Assembly (NCBI GenBank): GCA_013288685.1
Contig: JABDBM010000041.1
Location: forward strand, 1-35,329
Length of the DNA: 35,329 nt
Source of the DNA: Bacteroidota bacterium
GTDB lineage: Bacteria; Bacteroidota; Bacteroidia; Sphingobacteriales; Sphingobacteriaceae
Direction of reading: 5' to 3'
Positions 16,674-24,503 of this stretch are shown here, in pieces. The notes beneath the pieces are model-generated. The model was not told the DNA's origin. It searched no databases and saw only the letters and a list, made by a program, of their open reading frames with translations. A program made the translations under genes and the position numbers. Each line of letters starts with the position of its first letter. Positions within the stretch are counted from its first letter, which is position 1.

Positions 16674-16694
16674 GTTAATTAGTTACTCATTAAC
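16674..16694. promoter_or_regulatory. Inverted repeat just upstream of the HxlR gene, possible operator
   Basis: GTTAAT (16674-16679) and ATTAAC (16689-16694) are perfect arms around a nine-base spacer, ending eight bases before the HxlR start at 16703 and within the 144-base region shared with the divergent aldo/keto reductase remnant. HxlR regulators often control divergent oxidoreductases and themselves, so autoregulation is a reasonable inference. Confidence 0.4.
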
Positions 16695-16702
16695 AAGTTA
16701 GT

Positions 16703-17056
16703 ATGTCAGAAAGAAAACTAAGTTCCACGAACTTTTATAATCAAACATTCCTGGAAGAAAAGTGCGCCCTTAATGAGCTTTTGAATTTATTGAGCAGGCG
16801 ATGGATGACCGAGGTCCTTTTCAGCATTGAAGGAGGTAATTCACGTTTTAACAGCCTTCGGGAAGACCTGGAACATATAAGTGACCATATTCTTGCCGAC
16901 CGTTTGAAACAACTTGAGCAACATGAACTGGTGCATAAAAGCTATATTCCTGACAACCCGCCCCGGACCGAATACACCTTAACTGTGAAAGGCAGCGAGT
17001 TGAGCGAAATTTTAGGGGGACTATGCGATTTTGCTGAAAGCAAAATGCAGTTTTAA
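16703..17056 (+). CDS. HxlR-family transcriptional regulator
   Basis: A 117-residue winged-helix protein of normal family length. It has the N-terminal cysteine region (EEKCALNELLNLLSRRW), the recognition helix region (FNSLREDLEHISDHILADRL), and the wing (PPRTEYTLTVKGSEL). The Cys at residue 21 occupies the position used for redox or electrophile sensing in several HxlR members. The partner gene was probably the aldo/keto reductase, now only a remnant on the other strand. It may also affect the NIPSNAP gene downstream. Confidence 0.9.
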   Translation: MSERKLSSTNFYNQTFLEEKCALNELLNLLSRRWMTEVLFSIEGGNSRFNSLREDLEHISDHILADRLKQLEQHELVHKSYIPDNPPRTEYTLTVKGSELSEILGGLCDFAESKMQF

Positions 17057-17111
17057 CCCCGCTAATTGATTTATTAGTGCCCTTAATTTATTTTTAGAGC
17101 GGTGTTTAGCC

Positions 17112-17119
17112 TAAGTTTG
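17112..17119 (+). promoter_or_regulatory. Putative Bacteroidota -7 element before the NIPSNAP gene
   Basis: TAAGTTTG matches the Bacteroidota -7 consensus TAnnTTTG, 24 bases before the ATG at 17144. No convincing TTG -33 element is seen at the expected distance. Confidence 0.4.
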
Positions 17120-17143
17120 TAGTGACCATTAAACAAAAGTGCC

Positions 17144-17926
17144 ATGAAATTACACCGTTCATCCGTATTAATTTGCCTTTCCCTTATTTTAACATCCGCC
17201 TTAAACGCCTGGGCCGCGCCGGCAAGGTATTATTACCAATTTAAGATATACCATTTTAAAGATGCTACGCAAGAAGGCCGTTTAGATACCTACCTGCAAA
17301 ATGCATACCTGCCCGCATTGCATAAAGCAGGCGTAAAAAATGTTGGTGTTTTTAAGCCGATCAAACAGGATAGCCTGGACAGGAAAATATATGTTTTTAT
17401 TCCATACCCTACCTGGGATGCGTTAGAAAGTACGGATCAGAAAATACTAAAAGATCAGGCGTACCTTAATGCGGGTAAAGATTATATAGAGGCTGCTTAT
17501 AATAACCCTCCTTATACGCGCATAGAAACAATTATCACCCGTGCGTTTATTAACGCCCCCGAACCAAACCTGCCCAACCTGACCGGAAAAAAAGCAGACA
17601 GGGTATACGAGTTACGCAGCTACGAAGGCGCCACCGAAAAACTACATGCCAGTAAAGTCAAAATGTTTAATGTAGGCGATGAAATGGCCATATTTAAGAA
17701 GTATGACATGAATGGTGTATTCTATTCGGAAGTGATCGCCGGCGTCCATATGCCTAATTTGATGTACATGACCACCTATAACACCAAACAGGACAATGTT
17801 GACAAATGGAAGCAGTTTGGCAGCGATCCGCAATTTGTTGCCTTAGGCAAAATGCCCGAGTATCAGCATAATGTATCGAAAGGCGAAAGCTTTTTCCTTT
17901 ATCCTGCTGATTATTCTGATTTTTAA
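17144..17926 (+). CDS. Secreted NIPSNAP-family protein
   Basis: A 260-residue protein with a signal peptide (basic MKLHRSS, hydrophobic LICLSLILTSALNAW, cleavage near AWA-AP). The body has two ferredoxin-like repeats of the NIPSNAP type: YYYQFKIYHFKDA near the N-terminus, and RVYELRSYEGATEKLHASKV in the second half, ending in HNVSKGESFFLYPADYSDF. Bacteroidota encode many exported NIPSNAP proteins of unknown role. It is a separate unit, ends almost against the convergent GlxA-type gene (17944), and has its own possible promoter element. Confidence 0.9.
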   Translation: MKLHRSSVLICLSLILTSALNAWAAPARYYYQFKIYHFKDATQEGRLDTYLQNAYLPALHKAGVKNVGVFKPIKQDSLDRKIYVFIPYPTWDALESTDQKILKDQAYLNAGKDYIEAAYNNPPYTRIETIITRAFINAPEPNLPNLTGKKADRVYELRSYEGATEKLHASKVKMFNVGDEMAIFKKYDMNGVFYSEVIAGVHMPNLMYMTTYNTKQDNVDKWKQFGSDPQFVALGKMPEYQHNVSKGESFFLYPADYSDF

Positions 17927-17943
17927 ATGCCTTCAGTACGATC

Positions 17944-18924
17944 TTAGGAATTACCATCCTGCTTATTGTACTTTTGCTTATATTCAACCGGCGTCATTCC
18001 AGTTATCCGTTTGAAGATATCCCTGAATGTCGGAACATCACTATATCCGACATCCAGCATGATCTCCATGATCGGTTTTCTCCCGATTTCCAGTTGTTTC
18101 TTGGCAGCTTCTATTTTCACGCGTTGTATATATTCCGCCACCGTATTCCGCGTACCTTTTTTAAATTTTCGCTCAAAGGTCCTGCGGGTGAGATCGAACC
18201 GGGAAGCCAGCTCATCGACAGCGAATTTCTCCCGGTAGTTTTGTTCGATAAACTCCTGTGATTTGATAATCACTTCATCTCCGTGATCTTTTCGGCCATT
18301 GAATATGATAAACGGGGATTGGGTGTTTCTATCCAGGTCGACTACAAAATATTTTGCGGTGTAGATAGCAATTTCCCTTCCAGCGTATTTTTCTACCAAG
18401 TGCAGCAAAAGGCTCCACCAGGAATTACTCCCGCCGCTGGAATAGAGGCGGTGCTGATCGGTGATCGCCTTCTCGTCTACCAGGGTTACCGAGGCATAAT
18501 GGTGCCTGAATTCATCAGCATACAGCCAGTGGGTAGTGCATTGCCTGTCTTTCAGCAATCCGGAAAAAGCCAGTAAAAAAGCGCCCGTACAAAGGCTTGC
18601 TACCTCCGCCCCATTTTTGTATTGCTCGTTGATCCAACTGACGTATTTTAAATTGACATTCGTGGCTGTGAATATGTCGCCTGACAACGCAGGGATTATG
18701 ACCAGGTTTGTGTATTTGATGTCGCCTATCATCGCATCCGGATGTATGGAAAATAATTCGCCATTTAGCCTAACCTCCCCATTGAGGCCAACTACCCGGA
18801 CATTGAACAAAGGGGCCTTGCCTGACTTTTTGAGAAACTCATTCACCATCATAAATACGTACCTGGAGTCTGCTACAGATGCCAGCACGGCGTTCTTCAG
18901 CGCCAATATGGAAATATCGATCAT
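17944..18924 (-). CDS. GlxA-type transcriptional regulator (DJ-1/PfpI domain plus AraC HTH)
   Basis: A 326-residue protein. The N-terminal part is a DJ-1/PfpI-like domain with the nucleophile-elbow-like VASLCTGAFLLAFSGLL and TTHWLYADEF. The C-terminal part is an AraC HTH: ELASRFDLTRRTFERKFK, then KPIMEIMLDVGYSDVPTFRD and FKRITGMTPVEYKQKY. I take ATG 18924 (MIDISILALKNAVLAS), which starts directly with the DJ-1 strand; the frame extends to 18963. A TAnnTTTG-like element (18929-18936, minus strand) ends only four bases before this ATG. The ligand is unknown. The gene is divergent from the VOC gene at 19041. Confidence 0.9.
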   Translation of the reverse strand: MIDISILALKNAVLASVADSRYVFMMVNEFLKKSGKAPLFNVRVVGLNGEVRLNGELFSIHPDAMIGDIKYTNLVIIPALSGDIFTATNVNLKYVSWINEQYKNGAEVASLCTGAFLLAFSGLLKDRQCTTHWLYADEFRHHYASVTLVDEKAITDQHRLYSSGGSNSWWSLLLHLVEKYAGREIAIYTAKYFVVDLDRNTQSPFIIFNGRKDHGDEVIIKSQEFIEQNYREKFAVDELASRFDLTRRTFERKFKKGTRNTVAEYIQRVKIEAAKKQLEIGRKPIMEIMLDVGYSDVPTFRDIFKRITGMTPVEYKQKYNKQDGNS

Positions 18925-18928
18925 ACCG

Positions 18929-18936
18929 CAAATGTA
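18929..18936 (-). promoter_or_regulatory. Putative -7 element abutting the GlxA-type start codon
   Basis: On the minus strand TACATTTG fits TAnnTTTG and ends four bases before the ATG at 18924. If used, the transcript would be leaderless or nearly so. No good -33 element is seen. Confidence 0.3.
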
Positions 18937-19008
18937 AGTGAAATACTTGTCGCAAACACCCACTATAGATTGCCGTTTTCACACACTCATAATTCCATAG
19001 GCAAACCA

Positions 19009-19016
19009 TAATTTTG
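19009..19016 (+). promoter_or_regulatory. Putative -7 element before the VOC gene
   Basis: TAATTTTG fits TAnnTTTG and lies 24 bases before the ATG at 19041, the same spacing as in front of the NIPSNAP gene. No TTG is found at the normal -33 distance. Confidence 0.4.
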
Positions 19017-19040
19017 CTGCCGAACTAAATAAAACACAAT

Positions 19041-19472
19041 ATGTTGAGCACAAATTTTTACTTACACTTCATGGGAAACACGGAGGAGGCCATGAATTTT
19101 TACAGATCTGTATTTGGAGGAACGTTCGAATCGTTCATGCGGTATTCGGATGTCCCCGGCGGCGAAAAAATGCCGGCCGACAACCAAAGGAAGATCATGC
19201 ACGCCGCGCTGCCTATTGCGGGGAACCAAATGATCATGGCCACGGATACCCTGGAATCGATGGAACGCAGTGTTGTATTTGGCAATAACTATCACATTTC
19301 GCTTGAAGCGGAAAGCGAAGCAGAAGTCGACAGGATCTTTGCCGCCCTTTCAGCCGGGGGCACGGTAGAGGTTCCCCTGAATAAAACGTTCTGGGGGGCA
19401 TACTTCGGGATGTTCGCTGATAAATTCGGCGTTCAATGGATGATCAATTACACGTATCCTAAAACCCAGTAA
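19041..19472 (+). CDS. VOC-family (PhnB-like) protein
   Basis: A 143-residue single-domain protein of the PhnB/3-demethylubiquinone-methyltransferase-like group of the vicinal oxygen chelate superfamily. Signs are FYLHFMGNTEEAMNFYRSVF at the start, then KIMHAALPIAGNQMIMATDT, the FGNNYHISLEAESEAEVDRI region, and the end WGAYFGMFADKFGVQWMINY. The function within the group is uncertain. It is divergent from the GlxA-type regulator, which may control it. Confidence 0.92.
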   Translation: MLSTNFYLHFMGNTEEAMNFYRSVFGGTFESFMRYSDVPGGEKMPADNQRKIMHAALPIAGNQMIMATDTLESMERSVVFGNNYHISLEAESEAEVDRIFAALSAGGTVEVPLNKTFWGAYFGMFADKFGVQWMINYTYPKTQ

Positions 19473-19494
19473 TTAACACTAAAATATTTTCATC

Positions 19495-19689
19495 ATGAAA
19501 ACACTTATGCTAACCTGCCTGATGATCATCATATTTGGCTCCTTCCGGGCGAATGCCCAGCAAGCCATCAATTACGGATCGAACAACGGAAAGCTCCCGC
19601 TCACCAACAGACCAGTTGCTTTACCCGGAGATGGCGGCATGCGTCCATTCCGTCATAGGCTTACCGTAAAAATCCCGGTGCTACATTAG
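19495..19689 (+). CDS. Short exported protein, probably truncated
   Basis: A 64-residue frame beginning with a convincing signal peptide (MKTLMLTCLMIIIFGSFRAN, then AQQ), followed by AINYGSNNGKLPLTNRPVAL and a basic end. The N-terminal stretch looks like the start of an exported hydrolase, but the rest does not continue as any family I recognise, and the following 170 bases have no open frame. It begins 22 bases after the VOC gene and may share its transcript. Confidence 0.4.
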   Translation: MKTLMLTCLMIIIFGSFRANAQQAINYGSNNGKLPLTNRPVALPGDGGMRPFRHRLTVKIPVLH

Positions 19690-19866
19690 GATTCTGGCCG
19701 AATCCGGCAACGCATACCGGAAACCATAGAAATAAATTTAAAGAGCAGCGTACGGAAAATTCCATTGCCTTTTTCAACTTCTTGCAAGCGCATATGAGCT
19801 ATTTTTAGTCTAACGTTGGCAGATCAGCCTTTAGGGTGAGGCCTCCATTTCAAATATCGCATTATT

Positions 19867-20139
19867 TTAAGCCGCGGTGATATTCAGCGCCGACAAAATT
19901 TTCATTTTATCCGATAAAATACCTATTAATCTTTTCATCGGCTCAGGGTCAGTTTTGACTAATGTGGGAATGGCCAGGATACCATGTAACTCTGCAAGTT
20001 CCGGATGCAATAACAGATCGATTACTTCTAACAAATATTTGCCCTGGAGATATTGCTCACACAACTCATTCAAGTTCTGAATGGCCAGCGAAGACTTGGG
20101 ATTACTTCCTGCGATAAATAATTTGAAACTAAAGGTCAT
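19867..20139 (-). CDS. KaiB-fold protein (orphan)
   Basis: A 90-residue protein of the KaiB family: an N-terminal strand FSFKLFIAGSNPKS, a helix with LNELCEQYL, the strand YLLEVIDLLLHPELAE, and ILAIPTLVKTDPEP (54-67) followed by MKRLIGILS. The I-P-T-L turn is the cis-Pro of the thioredoxin-like fold. Clock KaiB binds KaiC, but no KaiC is present in the window, so this is one of the KaiB-like proteins of uncertain role. It may act with a nearby sensor such as the multi-PAS protein at 20613. Confidence 0.85.
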   Translation of the reverse strand: MTFSFKLFIAGSNPKSSLAIQNLNELCEQYLQGKYLLEVIDLLLHPELAELHGILAIPTLVKTDPEPMKRLIGILSDKMKILSALNITAA

Positions 20140-20266
20140 GTTGATGATTATAAGGAAAAACGGCCGGAGTTGTATTTTGTTTGCCAGGGATGAATCGGCC
20201 TGTCATCACTATACATTTAAAAAGAAACAGCTGTATTTGGTCGCCGGCTTTTTCTTAATTTAGCAC

Positions 20267-20533
20267 ATGCAAAAAGTTGATACCCGCCTGGTTTTATTTG
20301 TAGTCTTTGGTTTGGCGCTTTGGTTCTTCGGGAACCTCTATGAAGCCGTGGTTATCGCGCCGAACCTCGTGGTGGACACTGCCACCAAAATAACGTACTG
20401 GCGCGGGTTCTTTTCCCTGACCAACCCGGTTTATTTTTATATACCGGTTGCTCCCCAAGCTGCACTGACCACTTTTTTTTGCTTACATCAGGGAGCGGAG
20501 TTCCATCCTTTAATTTACTTAGCCCATTTTTAA
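20267..20533 (+). pseudogene. Truncated small membrane protein
   Basis: An 88-residue frame beginning MQKVDTRLVLFVVFGLALWF (one membrane span), then GNLYEAVVIAPNLVVDTATK and FFSLTNPVYFYIPVAPQAAL. The second hydrophobic segment stops abruptly at a run of eight T residues (20473-20480); from there the sequence turns polar and out of character. Proteins that begin like this usually have four spans and about 150 residues. A frameshift in the T-run or a deletion has therefore probably removed the C-terminal half. It faces the end of the multi-PAS gene. Confidence 0.55.
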
Positions 20534-20612
20534 CCGGTTGTTTTAATTGTAAAAGAAACATCGGGCTTAATTGTTTAGGAAAATTTTGCGCCGCGCCGCA
20601 GAACGAACTTAT

Positions 20613-23600
20613 TTAATTGTAATCGACTGTCCCTATTTTTTGCGTTATATCACAGATAACCGCGTCCAGCTCATGCGACGATCCCTTTAAGAAGCCCAGT
20701 AACTTTGCCAGCTCGACAGGGTCTTGTTCCCGGTCCTCAATAAGCGGGATAAGGCCCATGATCCTAGCTAGGGGCGCGCGGATGATATGAGATTGCATCC
20801 AGGATATTTCTTTTAGTTTTTTATTCTGCTCCTCAATAGCTTTGACATATTTTAATCTTTCGGTGATATCGTTTGCAACCACGATTTTGGCGTTCCGGCC
20901 TGCATAACGGATATTGTTGCTTTGAACCTCAACCTTGATGACTTCCCGGTTTTTCTTATGATGAGTAAAAACACCTTTAAAAACGTTCTTTTGCTTTTTC
21001 GCCGCTTTAAAAGCAGCCTCCATATGGATAAACTCTTCTTCAGGACGGAGATCTTTGACCTCCATAGAAAGGAATTCATCTCGCGTGTAGCCATACAGGG
21101 TCAACGCGGCCTCGTTTACATCGAGAAACCTTCTCGTTTCCAGATCGAAGACCCATTTTGCCAGGGGGCTCAGCTGAAAAAGATCGCTGTACCGCTTTTC
21201 AGAATCTTTTAAAAGGTTTTCAACCCTGCGACGTTCGGTAATATCGCGGAAATAGACCGATAGCCCGCCGACAGCCGGATAGGCGCTGATCTCATACCAT
21301 TTGTCCAGCGGCGGATAATAGTCATCAAAGTGGGCCGGGTGGCTGGTTTTAAGGGCGAGGTGGTATTTTTTATAGAATTTAGTGCCAACTGCATGGGGAA
21401 ACGCTTTCCATAAATGCTGGCCCAGCATTTCAGCTTTTGTCTTGCCCAGCACTTTTTCGGCCATGTTGTTCCAGTAGTTCACCGTCCAGTTTTTATCCAC
21501 CGCAAAAAATGCATCTCCGATGCTCTCCAAAATCAAATTTCTTTCATGCAGCAGGTCTTTAGCTTCCTGCTCAGCGCTCACCCGGGCATCAACATCCTGA
21601 AAGCTGCCGTATACCCTTACACATTTACCGGCGATAAATTCCGGCTCGCCAACAACCCGGACCCATTTCAAATTATTTTTTGCAGTGCGGATCTGTAGCT
21701 GAAAGGCGAAAGACGCCCCTTTTTCGATGGCATCAATGATCTTCCGGGTGACCAGCGCCCTGTCTTTTTTCTCTGCGTAAAAATTGATTCCGGTTTCCAT
21801 GTCGGGCTGAAAATCCACAGGTACTTCGTGGATCACTTTGGTCATCTTTGACCAGTAAAGGCGATTGTTTACCTTGTCGAGTTCCCAGCCGCCAATACGG
21901 GCAAGATCCGTGACTTTATCCAGCAGGTCTACTAGCTCTTTTTTTTCCGTGATGTCTTTGCCCACGCTAAACAATAAATTCTCTTCTGTGCCGCGGGTAG
22001 TCGTCCATGCGATCCATTTAATTTTGCCTGATCTGGTAAGGAAACGGTTTTCAAGATAGAAAGTGAGATCAGCTTCCCGGGCCCCGAACGCAGCAGCGCT
22101 TTTCGAAAGGTCGTCGGGGTGAATGAATGAGGTTATCGGTTGGGCGAGCAGTTCTTCCTCCGTATACTCCAGTAAGGTGCTCATGGCCGGATTGATCTTT
22201 TTAAGGTACCTGTCAACGCCTGTAATGCAGATGATATCAGGTGCAGCATCAAAAACCTGTTTCAATTCCTCTTCCAATTGTTTGCGCCTGATCTCGGCAC
22301 CAAACTGGCTGCCGAAAGTGTTAAAAAGGCTGACAAGGTTTACATCGGTTCCAGCTCCCGCGCCGGCACCCAGCAGTAAAGCGCCGATTACTGTGTTTTC
22401 AGAAATCAGCGGTATGCTCCAGGCTGTTTGTAAACCGGCGGTTTTTGCGGCTTCCCGGCGCAGGAATTCCGGATGGTCGCCCAGCCTGTCCCAGCATTGG
22501 ACTGCTCCTGTGGCCCAGGCTTTACCTGGCAAACCGGTACCTTTTCCAAAACTTTTTGTTTGCCCGGTTTCCAGATAAAACTGCCTCATTTTATCGGCTT
22601 GCTGGTGCCAGGCTGTCAGACTGATTTTGTTTTTATCGGCACCTATCAGCCAAATCTCCGCCAACGTAAAATGCCCGAAATCAACCAGCCGGGCAAGCAA
22701 TTTATCGAGCAACACCGCCAGTTTCAACGGTTCGTTAAAGATCTGGCTGATGTCTGATAACAGCCGCCGCCGTAGCTCCTGGTTTTTGTACGCCGTTACA
22801 TCTCGTTCAACCGATATCCAATGGGTATACCACCCCTTTTCATCAGCTACGGGGTTTAGGGCGAAATTGACCCAGAATTCCTCGCCATTTTTTTTATAGT
22901 TAATGACGGTTGCCTCGCAGGCCTGCCATTTTCGGAGCGATTCACCTAACTGCTTCAATGTATTCAAATCGGTACTGACGCCTTGTAAAATACGGGGCGT
23001 TTTTCCGATTACTTCTGCTGCCGTGTACCCGGTCATTTGGGTAAAAGCCTCGTTGACATATATAATTCGCGGGCCGGGTTCATCAAACGGTTCGGCTTCG
23101 GTTATCATAATGGCATCCATGGTATTGGTGATGACCGACTCGAGCAGTTTTAAATGGTGCTCTTCTTTCTTTTGTTTGGTAATATCCCGGATAAACATGG
23201 AGACACCGCTGCCGGATGGATATACCCGGTTTTCTTGCCATAGTTGAAGTGGCGGGTAAAAATCTTCGTTACATATGTATCGTCTTTCCCTGAATGCCGT
23301 TTCGATCGCTTGGTAGGTAGGCGAGCCCACCGCGTCTGGAAACAGCGTCCAGATATGTTTGCCGATCAACTCGCCGGCCGTGGTGCCCAGCATTTTAGCG
23401 ACCTGCTTATTCGCGTACGTATAACGGCGGCGTTCATCGAGGGCAATAAAGCCATCGGCCATAGATTCCAGCAGTTCGCTCATCTGCAAGCCCTGCTTTT
23501 TGAGTTCAAGCTCGGCCATTTTCTGGCCGGAGATATCCCTGAAATTGCACACAATGGCCATCACGTCGGGATCGCTGAGCATATTGGAATAAGTGGCTTC

Positions 23601-23894
23601 TACCCACATATAATATCCGTCATAATGCCTGGAGCGGTAGCTGCAGGTCTTTGACTGCCCCGGTTCCTTCAATAGCTGCTTCAGGGTGTCTTCGAGGCTT
23701 AGCTGGTCATCAGGGTATATTAGGTTTTCAAAAGTCGTTTTTGCACGTTCTGCCGTACTCCAGCCGCTGATTTTTTCCGCAGACGGGCTGCGGTAAATAA
23801 CCCGCAAACAGCCGTCAAGCAGCGTAACACCGGAAAAACTGTTCTCGATCAGTTTCCGGAAACGGGCATTCTCACCTGTTAGGTTTTGTCTCAT
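20613..23894 (-). CDS. Multi-PAS/GAF sensor protein ending in a histidine phosphoacceptor domain without ATPase
   Basis: A 1093-residue soluble protein with about seven PAS domains (roughly 10-125, 137-245, 248-370, 547-660, 665-785, 790-905, 905-1025) and a GAF domain (about 380-545). Many PAS units end in the usual D-I-T-x-x-K/R motif, for example FRDITERRRVE. The last segment is a dimerisation/histidine domain with H1036 in QSHIIRAPLARIMGL. No ATP-binding N, G1 or G2 box follows, and the protein ends 57 residues after the His. It cannot phosphorylate itself in the ordinary way; it may accept phosphate from another kinase. No membrane span is seen. Confidence 0.9.
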   Translation of the reverse strand: MRQNLTGENARFRKLIENSFSGVTLLDGCLRVIYRSPSAEKISGWSTAERAKTTFENLIYPDDQLSLEDTLKQLLKEPGQSKTCSYRSRHYDGYYMWVEATYSNMLSDPDVMAIVCNFRDISGQKMAELELKKQGLQMSELLESMADGFIALDERRRYTYANKQVAKMLGTTAGELIGKHIWTLFPDAVGSPTYQAIETAFRERRYICNEDFYPPLQLWQENRVYPSGSGVSMFIRDITKQKKEEHHLKLLESVITNTMDAIMITEAEPFDEPGPRIIYVNEAFTQMTGYTAAEVIGKTPRILQGVSTDLNTLKQLGESLRKWQACEATVINYKKNGEEFWVNFALNPVADEKGWYTHWISVERDVTAYKNQELRRRLLSDISQIFNEPLKLAVLLDKLLARLVDFGHFTLAEIWLIGADKNKISLTAWHQQADKMRQFYLETGQTKSFGKGTGLPGKAWATGAVQCWDRLGDHPEFLRREAAKTAGLQTAWSIPLISENTVIGALLLGAGAGAGTDVNLVSLFNTFGSQFGAEIRRKQLEEELKQVFDAAPDIICITGVDRYLKKINPAMSTLLEYTEEELLAQPITSFIHPDDLSKSAAAFGAREADLTFYLENRFLTRSGKIKWIAWTTTRGTEENLLFSVGKDITEKKELVDLLDKVTDLARIGGWELDKVNNRLYWSKMTKVIHEVPVDFQPDMETGINFYAEKKDRALVTRKIIDAIEKGASFAFQLQIRTAKNNLKWVRVVGEPEFIAGKCVRVYGSFQDVDARVSAEQEAKDLLHERNLILESIGDAFFAVDKNWTVNYWNNMAEKVLGKTKAEMLGQHLWKAFPHAVGTKFYKKYHLALKTSHPAHFDDYYPPLDKWYEISAYPAVGGLSVYFRDITERRRVENLLKDSEKRYSDLFQLSPLAKWVFDLETRRFLDVNEAALTLYGYTRDEFLSMEVKDLRPEEEFIHMEAAFKAAKKQKNVFKGVFTHHKKNREVIKVEVQSNNIRYAGRNAKIVVANDITERLKYVKAIEEQNKKLKEISWMQSHIIRAPLARIMGLIPLIEDREQDPVELAKLLGFLKGSSHELDAVICDITQKIGTVDYN

Positions 23895-23923
23895 CCTGTA
23901 CTTTGATGCGGGCTCAGTAAATC

Positions 23924-23931
23924 CAAAAATA
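23924..23931 (-). promoter_or_regulatory. Putative -7 element before the multi-PAS gene
   Basis: On the minus strand TATTTTTG fits TAnnTTTG and lies 29 bases before the ATG at 23894. No TTG at normal -33 distance was found. Confidence 0.35.
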
Positions 23932-24503
23932 AATAACGAAATGAAGTTTGGATAAAGTTTGGCTTAAGTTCAAAATTAGTAATTTATTGATCAGAAAATA
24001 AATCTTTAAACGCTAATAATTTATTTATTACGAAAATAGGATTTCCGGGTTAAACTACCCGGAAATTAAATAAAATAATGCAGGAAGAAATGTACAGGTT
24101 TCACTGAAGAGCCGTGTTTTTTTAACTGCTGTTTTTTTGCTGAAAAGGCGATTGGGAGGCAATTGATTACCTCGCAAAAAGAGAAGCCCTAGCGCGTTTC
24201 ACGTTTTCCTCTTTCTGAACGAAACGACCCGGCGGCATTTGATGGGCCTATCCTATATTGCGCCTGAATCTGTCTCATTTGATGAAAAGGACATTGTCCG
24301 CCTTCAAAATTTACTTAACTTAAGGTTACCCACTCTAGATTCAAAAATAACTCACTCACTAATCAGCAATATTCTATACTTTAGATTTTCAATTGGCTTT
24401 TGTTCAGAACCTGACGTTGCCCCAACTACACAAACCCCTGGACGTTAGTAGCTTTTGCGCATAAACTCTTCAAGTAAAATAGTTTCATCTAAAAATTGAT
24501 CAT
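23932..24503. other. AT-rich intergenic region with one perfect hairpin
   Basis: About 570 bases between two divergent genes. It holds a perfect 10-bp inverted repeat, ATTTCCGGGT (24041-24050) with ACCCGGAAAT (24057-24066), loop TAAACT. It is not followed by a T-run in either direction, so it looks like a binding site or leader structure, not a terminator. A short open frame at 24239-24448 lacks a recognisable family and is not called. Nothing else was recognised. Confidence 0.5.

Noticed and set aside
24239..24448. Short plus-strand frame in the gap before the rhamnosidase
   Set aside because: No known family, atypical end, and no ribosome binding site; likely chance.
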